This document shows, in pieces, positions 1 through 10,200 of a DNA stretch of 64,000 nucleotides. The DNA is from DATJPR01 sp963811705. GTDB taxonomy: Bacteria > Bacteroidota > Ignavibacteria > UBA10030 > UBA6906. Where the stretch lies: contig CAWESL010000007.1 in assembly GCA_963811705.1 (NCBI GenBank), forward strand, positions 620,001 to 684,000. Direction: 5' to 3'. A program made the position numbers and the translations under genes. Under the pieces are notes generated by a model that did no database searches, had not been told where the DNA came from, and was given only the letters and a program-made list of their open reading frames with translations. The stretch's first letter is position 1, and each line of letters opens with the position of its first letter.

Positions 1-676
1 CTCTCACCCCGGCTGCGTCGCGCTCCTGATTCAGGATGAGCTCCTCGCCGAGGCGAAGCGCACGATGCAGCACCGGCGCCTCCGCCCGCTCCCGGACCGA
101 AAGGAAGACGTTCCGAGAACTCATCGCGAGCCCGTCCGGCTCTCTCACGATCGGTCCGACAAGAATCTCCACCGGAAAATTCAAATCGGCGACCATGCGT
201 CGTATCACAGCAACCTGCTGACCGTCTTTTTGGCCGAACACCGCCAGGTCGGGGAGCGTGCATTGCAGCAATTTTGTCACAACCGTCGCCACGCCTGCAA
301 AATGTGTCGGCCGCGATGCGCCTTCGAGGACCAATGTAAGGCCGTTGACGACAACGTTCGTCGAGTAGCCCGGAGGATACATCGCTTCGACGGTCGGGGC
401 AAAGAGGAAGTCCGTTCCCGCATCCGCCGCGACGGCCGCATCGCGTTCGAACGGCCGCGGGTACCGGTCGAGATCCTCTCCGGGCGCAAACTGCGTCGGG
501 TTTACGAAGATCGTCGTGATCACGCAATCCGCACGCTCGCGTGCAAGCCGGATGAGCGAACGATGGCCTTCGTGGAGAGCGCCCATCGTCGGGACAACAG
601 CAATCGTCCGCCCCGACTGTCGGACGGCGCGGGAGGCTTCCTGCATCGCTTGTGGTTCGCGGACGATCGTGGACAT
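1..676 (-). CDS. panC: Pantothenate synthetase PanC (C-terminal end beyond window)
   Basis: Condenses pantoate with beta-alanine using ATP, the last step of pantothenate (CoA precursor) synthesis, in the cytosol. The 225 visible codons run off the left edge; the family is about 280 residues, so some 55-60 C-terminal residues are missing. Seen: VPTMGALHEGH at residues 28-38 (HIGH-like ATP-binding motif), VNPTQF at 58-63, and DGLAMSSRN with Met185 (the KMSKS-equivalent loop). The ATG at 674-676 lies 7 nt after the accD stop, so it is the last visible gene of the porX-tsaE-tsaB-accD-panC run and is probably translated from that transcript. Identification is firm; only the 3' end is unknown. Confidence 0.95.
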   Translation of the reverse strand, partial: MSTIVREPQAMQEASRAVRQSGRTIAVVPTMGALHEGHRSLIRLARERADCVITTIFVNPTQFAPGEDLDRYPRPFERDAAVAADAGTDFLFAPTVEAMYPPGYSTNVVVNGLTLVLEGASRPTHFAGVATVVTKLLQCTLPDLAVFGQKDGQQVAVIRRMVADLNFPVEILVGPIVREPDGLAMSSRNVFLSVRERAEAPVLHRALRLGEELILNQERDAAGVR

Positions 677-683
677 GAAGAGA

Positions 684-1523
684 TCAGGAAAAGTAGGTCA
701 GCATTTGCGCCACTGTCGCTTTGAGTTCCCGCCGATGCACGATCATATCCAGAAACCCATGCTCCAGGAGAAATTCCGATCGCTGGAATCCGGGAGGCAG
801 ATCTCTTCCGATGGTCTGTTTGATGACGCGCGGGCCTGCGAACCCGATGAGCGCGCCGGGCTCGGCGATATTCACGTCGCCGAGCATCGCAAAGCTCGCA
901 GTAACCCCGCCTGTCGTCGGGTCCGTGAGGATCGAAATGTACCCGACGTGCGCATCGGCCAGACGCGCAAGCTTCGCGCTGGTCTTCGCCATCTGCATCA
1001 ACGAGAGCGCTCCTTCCATCATCCGCGCACCTCCACTTGCAGAAACCACAAGCAGCGGCGACTTGGTCTTCCAGGCCTTGTCGATCGCCCGACCGATCTT
1101 CTCTCCGACGACCGAGCCCATGCTGCCGCCGATAAATTTGAAGTCCATCGCGGCGAGCACAACGGGCCGACCCTCGATCTTCCCTGTCCCCCAACGCACC
1201 GCGTCGAAGAGACCCGTCTTTTTGATCGCCTCGGAAGCCCGATCCCGATAGCGCTTGGAATCGGTGAACTTGAGCGGATCAGTGGAACGCATTCGCCGGT
1301 CGTATTCATGGAACGACCCTTCGTCGAGCAGGATCCCGATATACTCCGCGCTGCCGATCCTGAAATGGGCATTGCATTTCGTGCACGTGAAGAGGGCTTT
1401 CTCGAGCTCCATCTTGTGAATGATCTCGCCGCACTGCTCGCACTTCGTCCAGAGTCCATCCGGCATCTCCCTCTTCTGCGTTTCGGAGGCGATGTTCTCC
1501 TTGGATCGTCGAAACCAGGACAT
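684..1523 (-). CDS. accD: Acetyl-CoA carboxylase carboxyltransferase subunit beta
   Basis: Beta subunit of the acetyl-CoA carboxylase carboxyltransferase; with AccA it moves the carboxyl group from biotin to acetyl-CoA to give malonyl-CoA for fatty acid synthesis. The 279 residues match the family length. An N-terminal C4 zinc ribbon is visible (Cys28, Cys31, Cys47, Cys50), followed by the crotonase-like core with the SASGGARMMEG oxyanion-hole region and LTDPTTGGVTASFA. The ATG at 1521-1523 is 4 nt downstream of the tsaB stop. accA is not in the window. Placement beside tsaB/tsaE and panC suggests a housekeeping transcription unit rather than a dedicated fatty acid operon. Confidence 0.96.
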   Translation of the reverse strand: MSWFRRSKENIASETQKREMPDGLWTKCEQCGEIIHKMELEKALFTCTKCNAHFRIGSAEYIGILLDEGSFHEYDRRMRSTDPLKFTDSKRYRDRASEAIKKTGLFDAVRWGTGKIEGRPVVLAAMDFKFIGGSMGSVVGEKIGRAIDKAWKTKSPLLVVSASGGARMMEGALSLMQMAKTSAKLARLADAHVGYISILTDPTTGGVTASFAMLGDVNIAEPGALIGFAGPRVIKQTIGRDLPPGFQRSEFLLEHGFLDMIVHRRELKATVAQMLTYFS

Positions 1524-1527
1524 CGGA

Positions 1528-2190
1528 TCAGGTCCTTTCCGTCAAGTCAGCGTTCAGGAAAAATTCCAGGGCATACAGCGGCTCCAGTTTTCCGACGTCA
1601 TCATGTTTTCCTTCTGCGATCAGCCGTTCGCCGAGCAAGCCGACGGCCGATGCGCTGCAGCGCCGGATGGAGTCTTCCACGCATCGTTGCCCAGGGCGTA
1701 GCGGCACCTGGGCCAGGTCCCCTGTCAGGACGGTGTTGTCCGGGACCGGTGTCGAGGCGATTCGCGCCGCGCGCCGGATCTCCACTTCATCGCTCCCCTC
1801 TCGCGCGAGGAAATACTCCCCCTTACGTGCCTGAAGGAGCGCAACAATGGTATCGCCCTGCATCACAATCCTGCTTTCCTTCCGCGCCCGGCTGATCAAC
1901 GCCGTGAGCGTCGGAACCCCAACCAGCGTTCTCCCGGTGCCGAAGACCAGCCCTTTCGCCACGCTGACGCCGATCCGGAGACCGGTGAACGAGCCGGGGC
2001 CGATCGAAACGGCAACCGCGTCGACGGCCCCGATGCCGCCGTGGTCGCGCAGGACTGTCGCAATGAGATCCATCAATCGCTCGGCGTGGACATTTTTTTC
2101 GTCCACCTCCTCCCGGGAAATCACGCGGCCGTCCTGGATGAACGCCGCACCGCACATCCGTGTGGCCGTCTCAATCGCAAGCGTCGTCAT
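1528..2190 (-). CDS. tsaB: tRNA threonylcarbamoyladenosine biosynthesis protein TsaB
   Basis: Non-catalytic ASKHA-fold partner of TsaD in the complex that places threonylcarbamoyl on A37 of ANN-decoding tRNAs. The 220-residue protein starts LAIETAT and contains VSIGPGSFTGLRIGV, the glycine-rich signature of the TsaB/TsaD superfamily. It lacks the TsaD metal-binding histidines, as expected for TsaB. A longer reading frame upstream exists, but the ATG at 2188-2190 overlaps the tsaE stop as ATGA, the usual coupled-translation arrangement, and gives the normal family N-terminus, so it was chosen. Its partner tsaE is the gene directly upstream; tsaD and tsaC are not in the window. Confidence 0.93.
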   Translation of the reverse strand: MTTLAIETATRMCGAAFIQDGRVISREEVDEKNVHAERLMDLIATVLRDHGGIGAVDAVAVSIGPGSFTGLRIGVSVAKGLVFGTGRTLVGVPTLTALISRARKESRIVMQGDTIVALLQARKGEYFLAREGSDEVEIRRAARIASTPVPDNTVLTGDLAQVPLRPGQRCVEDSIRRCSASAVGLLGERLIAEGKHDDVGKLEPLYALEFFLNADLTERT

Positions 2191-2615
2191 CCGGAGACCC
2201 GTTCTATCGAAACGATCCTCTCCGTCTCCTTCATCCCGTGCCGGATTTCCACCGAGTAGTGATCGGGCGGCAGCATCCGCTTCACCAGTTCCGGCCATTC
2301 GATAAGGCAGATGCGATCGCCCGTAAAATATTCCAGAAGTCCAAGGTCATTGAGTTCTCGTGCGTTCGAGAGCCGGTAGAGGTCGATGTGAACAATCCTG
2401 GCACTCGTCCCCGAATATTCGTTGATAAGCGTAAAGGTCGGGCTCCCGACGTGTGTCCCGATGCCCTGGGCTTCGCACACGCCCTTGACGAAACAGGTTT
2501 TCCCGGATCCCAGTGTCCCGGAGATCGCGACTACGTCGCCTCCGTTGAGTCTCCGGCCGAATTCCCGTCCAAGAGCCATTGTCTCTTCCGGCGTCGATGT
2601 CGTCTTCCTGCTCAT
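2187..2615 (-). CDS. tsaE: tRNA threonylcarbamoyladenosine biosynthesis ATPase TsaE
   Basis: Small P-loop ATPase that drives turnover of the TsaB-TsaD complex in t6A37 tRNA modification. The 142 residues are typical. Walker A is GTLGSGKT at residues 33-40, a switch-like SPTFTLINEY follows, and the family signature IEWPE is near residue 103. It overlaps porX by 4 nt at its start and tsaB by 4 nt at its end, so the three are probably translationally coupled. Nothing looks degraded. Confidence 0.95.
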   Translation of the reverse strand: MSRKTTSTPEETMALGREFGRRLNGGDVVAISGTLGSGKTCFVKGVCEAQGIGTHVGSPTFTLINEYSGTSARIVHIDLYRLSNARELNDLGLLEYFTGDRICLIEWPELVKRMLPPDHYSVEIRHGMKETERIVSIERVSG

Positions 2616-4183
2616 CCTTTCGGTTTCAGCCGCACGACAGGCAGAATCATCTCTTCCATGGAGACCCCGCCGTGTTGAAAACTATCGCGATAGTAGTTCA
2701 AGTATTTGTGATAGTCCGTCGGGTACACAAAATAGTAGTCTTCCTTGGCGATGATGTAGTTCGTCGTCACGCCGCGTTTGGGGAGCTTGAAGTCCAGAGG
2801 GTTCTTCACGAAGATGGCGCTTTTGTCGTCACACTTCAGGTTTCTCCCGTACTTGTACCGCAGGTTGGTCGACGCCTCGCGGTCACCAAGCACTTTTGCG
2901 CCCCGCAGGCACCGAATGCTTCCATGATCGGTGGTCAAAATGATCGTAACGTTTGGCATGTGCGAAAGCGCTTTCAGCATGCCGAACAGCGACGAATGAA
3001 GGAACCAGGATTTCGTCAGCGACCGGTATGCGGACTCGTCCGGCGCGATTTCTTTGAGCAGTGACGAATCGGATCGACCGTGCGCCAGCATGTCGACAAA
3101 ATTCACGACAATCGACGTGAGCCGGGACTGCGCATAGGACGTAATATTCCCTTCGACGCTCCGCCCGAATTCCGCATCGAGAATTTTAATATACTTCGCT
3201 TCCGGTTTCAGAACAACGCGCCGGCGTTCGAGGAGCTTGTCGAGAAATTGCCGCTCGTAGCGGTTCCTGCTGTTCTCATCATCCTCGCTCATTTCCCACA
3301 ATTCCGGGAAGCGCAATTCCAGATCGCTCGGGTACGAGCCGCTGAAAATCGCATTCCGGGAATACGGTGTCGCCGTCGGCAAAAGACTGTAATAGAACCG
3401 CTTCGTGATGTCGAAGTAATCCTGGAGCGCTTCCTCCATCATGAGCCACTGGTCGAGCCGGAGACAATCGATCACAAAAAAGAATATCGAACGCCCCTCC
3501 TGGAGCTCCGGGATGACATAGCTGTCGACGACCTCGTGCGAGAGGATCGGACGGTGCCCCTTTTGCTCAAGCCAGTCACGATAATTGCGTTCGATGTACC
3601 GGCCGAAAGCAAGATTGCAGTCCCGCACCTGGTCGAGAAGCGTCTGTGTCAGTCCGAGCTCGGGGTGACCATCGAGCTCCACCCCCCAATTGACGAGTCG
3701 CGTATAAATGTCGATCCATTCCTCATAGCCGAGGGTATCCCCCAATGCCGAGGCGATCTGATTGAACTCCTGGATGTAGTCTTTCGACACCGCCGCCCCC
3801 CGGATCGACCGGGTCTCGAGAAACTTCTTGCACGCGGCAAGGACCTGACTGGGATTGACGGGCTTGATGAGATAATCGCTGATCTTGCTCCCGATGGCGT
3901 CTTCCATCAACGACTCTTCTTCGCTTTTCGTCACCATGACCACGGGAAGATTGGGGTGCAGTTCTTTGATTTCTCCGAGGGTCTGAAGACCTCCCTTGCC
4001 AGGCATCATTTCGTCGAGAAAGATCAGGTCAATCCCTCCCTGGCGGACGAGCGATACTGCATCTTCGCCGTTCGAGGCGGTGTCGACAACATATCCGCGC
4101 TCCCTCAGAAAGCGGATATGTGCCTTCAGGATATCGATCTCATCGTCAACCCAGAGGATGTGCCCTTTCTGCTCTTCCATCAT
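2612..4183 (-). CDS. porX: PorX-type response regulator with PglZ/alkaline-phosphatase-like domain
   Basis: PorX is the response regulator that, with PorY, controls T9SS genes in Bacteroidota; its effector is a PglZ (alkaline phosphatase superfamily) domain rather than a DNA-binding one. Here residues 1-120 form a receiver domain: Asp13/Asp14 acidic pair, phosphoacceptor Asp57 in LIFLDEMMPG, Thr in VVMVTKSEE and Lys in DYLIKPVNP. After a helical linker the PglZ region shows FFFVIDCLRLDQW, a candidate nucleophile loop TATPYSRNAIFSG and metal-ligand motif LTTDHGS. A start 11 codons earlier is possible; the ATG at 4181-4183 was chosen because AAGGAAAGAGG lies just upstream. It is next to sprA, fitting a role in secretion control. 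The partner sensor PorY is not in the window. Confidence 0.88.
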   Translation of the reverse strand: MMEEQKGHILWVDDEIDILKAHIRFLRERGYVVDTASNGEDAVSLVRQGGIDLIFLDEMMPGKGGLQTLGEIKELHPNLPVVMVTKSEEESLMEDAIGSKISDYLIKPVNPSQVLAACKKFLETRSIRGAAVSKDYIQEFNQIASALGDTLGYEEWIDIYTRLVNWGVELDGHPELGLTQTLLDQVRDCNLAFGRYIERNYRDWLEQKGHRPILSHEVVDSYVIPELQEGRSIFFFVIDCLRLDQWLMMEEALQDYFDITKRFYYSLLPTATPYSRNAIFSGSYPSDLELRFPELWEMSEDDENSRNRYERQFLDKLLERRRVVLKPEAKYIKILDAEFGRSVEGNITSYAQSRLTSIVVNFVDMLAHGRSDSSLLKEIAPDESAYRSLTKSWFLHSSLFGMLKALSHMPNVTIILTTDHGSIRCLRGAKVLGDREASTNLRYKYGRNLKCDDKSAIFVKNPLDFKLPKRGVTTNYIIAKEDYYFVYPTDYHKYLNYYRDSFQHGGVSMEEMILPVVRLKPKG

Positions 4184-4257
4184 CGTTTCCTCTTTCCTTT
4201 GAAAAAAGGATAGCAATTCCCCTACAGAGAATCAAACCCCGACAACGTGGGGGGATC

Positions 4258-7200
4258 TTACTGGATGCTGATATGTACGTCAAGGCCGGCTTCGTTCGTT
4301 GTCGACCCGGGGATGCGCGAGCCGGAAGCATCCGGCGCGACTTTGGTCATGCGGTAGTAGACCGATGCCGTCACGCGGGAACTGAGGACGTACTTGATGC
4401 GGGGCTCCAGCGTCGTCGTCGTGCTCCCTTCAAGGGGGGTCCCGGTGACGTCCGTATCTAATGTCGAGACATCGTACGTCGTGCGGGCATTCTTGGAGAC
4501 GGAATAGGCAGCGCTCAAATCGATGTCGTTCTGGAGCGCAAGCCCGAAGAACGGAATTTCGAAGCCCCGGCGCGTATAGTTCGCGCTGAAGGTGACTTCC
4601 TGCGTGAAGGCTTCAACGATATTGCGCGAGGAGGTCGTCAGATCGTAGGAGGTGTTGGTGTTGTAGCGGAACGTGGCGCCAAAGCTCCCCTTGGCAAGTT
4701 CCTTGAAGGTGAAATTGAGACCGATCAGCGGCGCGAATCCATACCCGACATGTTGTCCCGTCGTCTGCTCACCGCCACCGAGGGGAAGTTCCTGATACGA
4801 ACGTGTATAGTTGGAAGTATACGCATGGTCGAGTGACAACCGGCTGACAAAGGACTGGAACATCGGGAGCTTCTCCAGTCCGTCCCACCGGAACGCCCAG
4901 TTCACGCGAGGCATGAACTGGCCGAAAATTTTGCTGAAAAGCGGAAGCGCTTCAAAGCCCTGCTGGAACGCCTGGCCGAGCTTCTCGTCATCCGTTGTCG
5001 TCGAATCCCCCGAGCTCTTCAGCGCCGCATATTGCTTGCTAACTTCCTTCAGACTCGTTTTGAACATTCCCAGGAACAGCACATCGGGCATGGTCAGGAA
5101 CGATCTGTCCACGTTGCCCGTAGTCGTGATATTTTGAATGGTCGGAACGCCGAGGGAATCGGTGGCAATGTTCTGCGAGCGGTTGTACGACCATCCAACA
5201 TTCCAGTTGAGATCGAGATGAGCCCCTTCCCAGAGCGCCCGCGAAGTCTTGAAGGTCAGCCTGTTTGTCTGGCGGTACGTATTGACGAGGACCCCGCCGG
5301 CAGCGCGGATGCCCGGTTCCACGTCCCAGGCGAAGAACGGCGGTTTTCCCGTGAACCGGAAGTTCGTCAGCCGTCCCGTGGGGTCGGAAATGAGCCCGAG
5401 CTGGTACAGGCGCGAGGGACCGTATTCCGGCACCGATTGCTGGAAGAACGGAATGCGGGTCCAGAAGTTGAGAAAGCCCTCCCCGCCGATCACGCCGCTG
5501 TTTTGCGCGCTGTTCGACTGCGTGAAGTTGATGGACACGTTGTCATAGTCGAGCAGCGGCGTCTTAATGAACACTCGGAGAAGATTTTTCAGCTGGTCGA
5601 GGACCTTCTTCCCGCCTTTGCCTTTCGTGGTGTCGGCAACGACCTTGACAGAATCGGCACCCATCGGCTCGGACTCACGGGCCCTGCGTCCGCGCGAAAC
5701 CTCTCCCGGCGGCACAGCCTGCGGAGCGGAGCTCTCAAAGAGCGGGTCGAACATTTGCTTGAGCCGGACAGTCATGCCGACCGTGATCGAGTTGTTGAAC
5801 CCGACGGACTTGCCAAGAACTCCCGTGAGCGTGTTCTGCCATGCGTAGTCGACCCCATACCCGAACTGAATGTCGAGGTATTTCCGTATGCCGAAGATAT
5901 TCGGTATCACGGGGCGCGTGTTGAACTGGTTGTGCTGACTGTATCGCGTGTCCTGCCCGAAGTTGATCACCCGATCGTTGAAGAAGATGCTGCTGAGGAT
6001 CCGTGAGAACGGCCGCTGTTGATTGAAATTGTCCAGCTCCATGTTGAGAAGCGAAGACTCCACCGAGACGCTGTAGTCACCAGAAGGGCTCAGGAGTCCG
6101 CCTTCCGAAAGTTTCCAGGAAAATCCCATCTGGCGTGATGCGCTGAAGTTCCTGGAAATGATTTCCTGCGCGCCGAAGGTCCGCTGCAACGACCGATCGC
6201 GCGAGCGAACGGCGGAAACCGACCAGCTGAAATTTGTCGGCGTGTAATACAATTTCCAGTCTTTGAAGTCGTCGAATAGCCAGAGCCCCGCAAAGATATT
6301 CTTGAACGGCTGGATGTAGTAATCGGGGGAGAAGGCAAGCCCGTATTGGAAGCGGGCGTTCCAGGCCCATGATATCCGGTAGACCGTTGAAGGACTGCGG
6401 TCGTTCGATTTGTTGTACGAAAAGCCGAAGGTGAGCTTGTTGATGATATCACGGATGTACCATGCCGTCGAGGGAACCGAAACACGAAGCGACGGGGCCG
6501 CCCAGGTATCGCCGACGTGCCGCGTCTCGGAAACGAACGTCACGCTGTCAGCGATGGCCGACGCCTGATCAGCGCGCCCTCTGGCAATGGCTTGCTGGCG
6601 GGAGAGATCGGCCGCTTCGGAGACGAGGACGTCCGAATTCGGCAGGTACTTCGGCTGTGCCAAACCCTCCTGATGGGTGTAGGATATCGGCAGCGAGCTT
6701 CCGCTCCAGTCCGCCGGGAGAAACTTGGAGAGCTCGATCGACGTGCTGATACCCCAGTTCGTCGAAGTCACCCGCGAGCCGAACCGCTGTTCCAGCGTAT
6801 GGAAATTCGGATCAACCCGCGAATAATTGAATGCGACGGATCCCAGGTCGGCAAGCTTGAGCTGGGAATCCATCCGATACGCCCAGCCCTTGGTATTATC
6901 GACCGAAATCACCCGGAGTTCATTGAACCATACCTGGCCGACAAGCGGTCGCCCCGAGCTGAAATTCCCCGGGTTGGTGACCCCAATCGCCAGATAGACG
7001 ACCTGCGTGAGCGATGGATTTCCCCTGACACTGTAGGTCGAACCCGGTGGTCCGCCGTTCACCGGGACGAGCGGTGTCGGTTTGTTGATGGAATCCCGTC
7101 CCGTTTTCAGCGCGGTCACATCGGCAAAATTGATGATGACGTCGTTCTGCGGGTCCCATCCCGCATGGATCGGCTCGCGATATTCGTAGTAGTTGAGACT

Positions 7201-10200
7201 GTCCGTCCCAAACCGGAAGTACATCTGCGCGTCGTACCGGGTCGGGCTTGTGTAGGTGAACTGCAGATCACCATGCACAAACATCTTCATCGTCCTGTAG
7301 TTGAACAGGTCGAGCGGCTTGAAGGAGTAGAACCGGACTGCCTCTGCATCGTGGTGTTCCTGAAGGCCGGTGAGGAAAATCGCCAACGATTGCTCGTTCG
7401 CCCGCACGTTCTGATCGGGCTGGGTCTTGTCCTGTTCACGGATGACGCCGGGAGGTGACGTGTATTCGGGCCAATTGTCCTCGATGCTCACAACGCCGAC
7501 GGAGAAATTCGTGTCGGCCGGAGTCTTCTGGACCTTCTGCCACTGATTGCCGACCAGGTTGAAATCCTGGATGCGGACAAAGACGGTGTCCGTCGCATTC
7601 ACGAACGCAACACGGATATACTCGACGTTCTCCGGCGACGGGCTCCCCACCGTGCGGACCCAATCCTTGATCGGGATCCGGTACTGGTACCACCCGTTGC
7701 TCCCTCCGCCTGAAACATACGGATTGGAAATGCTCGAAGAATCCAACGGCAGCTCATATTCGAAGTATGAGTTTGCCAGATCGCAAATGCCGTTGCCGTT
7801 GATGTCTTCCGTGTCCGGGATTCTCCCGCCGGGTCCGTCCTGGTTGTTCTCAGTTCCATTGATGTGGCTGAAATCGTCCCGGTTCCCGATGGTGCTGTTG
7901 TTGTAGGAGTAATCGTCCCCGCTGGGATCGGCCTTCAGCGAAGCGTCACCGGGATTTGCCGCCAGGAGATCCGCATGGTCCACCTGTTCTTGACCGTCGC
8001 TCCGCATGTCCAGACCCACGTCCTCGCCCACATTCAAGACGCCGTTGGGATAGTCGCTCAGCACGAGGTCTTCCGAGTTGGGCGTCGTGCTCCCCGCGGC
8101 ACGCGCCTTCGGCCCATTGGGGATCACCCGCTCCGAAATCGCCCCCAGATCAATGATCATTTTCGCGGAACGGTCATTCGGAATCTTGTCGATCTGCATC
8201 CAGATTTCGATGAAGTTGACGTTCTCCTGAAGAAGGTTGACGGCGGAAACGGAGAGGGGCTTCATGATTCCGCCCCAGTTTTCCTGCCGGGTCAGGGTGC
8301 TCTTGAGGTTGAGGCTGTAGTTGAACATCCCGCGAGTGAACGGATAGTAGCAGAGGTCCAGCACCGTTGCCATATTGTTTGCAGGGTTGGTGCCGACAAG
8401 TTTCTGCGGGTAGATGTCCGTCAAATGGACGTCGCTCGGAAGCCGGTTGAACCAAACCGTTTTCGCCTTCGAAAACATTTTTGTTGTGTCAGGTCCATCG
8501 AACCAGTAATTGCCGGCCAGCGGGCTCGCCTGGGTCCACTGCGTAAACGTAATCCCCACCGGGACGGTGCGCCGGGATCCCTCAAAGTCATCGATGTAGG
8601 CGATGGCCTCTCCGTTGTCGGCCGGGATCGTGCTCTTGCTGGTGTTCGGATCGGGCATCATGTACGCCGCCTCGCCGCTGATTTTGAGCGACGATGGCTC
8701 ATGCGTCTGGAGCATCGGCAACGCGTCGAGGGCGCGGGTCAGGAACGGGAGATCGAACGTGGTTCCCCCGTCGATGCCGAAGATGCTATTGTTGCTCGGT
8801 TCTTCACCGAGGCGAACCTTGTCGGACAGCGTCTGCTGGTTCAGGTTCATGATCGTGAACCCGAGACTGGTTTTCGATCCAAGGGCGAGTTCACCGCGAG
8901 CGCCGAGAAGCGTTTTCGATGCAAGCTGGAAGAGGTCGTTCTGTTCGAACTTGATGGAAAGGTTTGCACCGGGAACGAGCGCGCGTGCGTTCTTGATCAC
9001 CACCTCCCCGAGGATATAATCGACGGTGTAGTCGATGTTCGGCACCAGCGCAGTGCCGTTCAAGAGCACCTGGACGCTCCCCTCGACCACATTGAACCCG
9101 AGCGAGAACTGCGATGTCGCTTCCCCCGTCGCCTCGCCTTTCATGGTGTAACGATTGCGAAGACTTTGCTGGGCAAACGTGACTGTCGTATCGTAGACTT
9201 CCGGGTACAGGTAGGTAGAATCCAACGGCAACCCCTTCTTCGCGAAATACTCGACGATTCCGGACTTGAAGGGTTGGAGGTACGGGAAGATGATCTCTGC
9301 GCGGGCCGTACTGACCGTCCTCCCCGGCCGGAAGTCGAAATTCCCGTCGGGGGTGGGCGTTTGTGCATCCGACCCCGAATACTTGTCAAGACCAAAGACC
9401 TGCAGAAGAGGCGCGTTGGAGATGTTGTTCACATCCGACTGGCCCGGGATCGACCGGAAGATGTCCAGCTTGAATCCTTCTTGTTTGAGATTGCGTCCGA
9501 TCCCGGGGATGGAATAGACATTCTTCAGCAATAATTGCCAGGCGATCTTGTAGTTCGGTCCGGAGGCGATGAGGTTTTTCGGCTTCACCATCTTCAGGAT
9601 GATCCGCTTCCCCCCGCTCGTGTCCTGGAAGTCGCGCGCAAATTCGCCGAACTGATTTCCGTTCGCTGTCCGAAACGCGAGAGCAACGACCTGTGACTCG
9701 CCGACATTGACATTCAACGACAGCTCCCCGAGGTATCCCTCGCCGTCGAGTTCATATTGAGAAGGGTCGAGCCGGACAAACGGGGCCGTCTCCACGACGC
9801 CCGGGCTGTCAACCGCCGTTCGCAGGGCGGGATTGTATCCCTGGCCGCGGGGTGGGAGAGAGATAAACGCGAGCCCCTGCCGTTCGTTGGGATCGGGGAT
9901 CGAGCCCTGGCGCTGCACCCAGACTTCCGCCTCGACGATTTGCGTCGCCTGCATGTCAGGAGTCACCGTCGGAGGTTCCTCCTGCATATAGGGCTCATAG
10001 TACGCCTGGTACTGCGAATCGACGAAATAGTGGTTGGTCGCGTATTCGTACGGGTGGAATTCGAATTCCTGTTGCTTGGCCCCTCCCGATACGTTGACCG
10101 TTTGAATCTGCCCCTTCTTTTGGGAGGCCAGCGTGGTCAGCGTCAGCGGACCCAGCTGGAATCTTGCCTTGACGCCAAAGAGCGCCTGGCTGCTCCCGAT

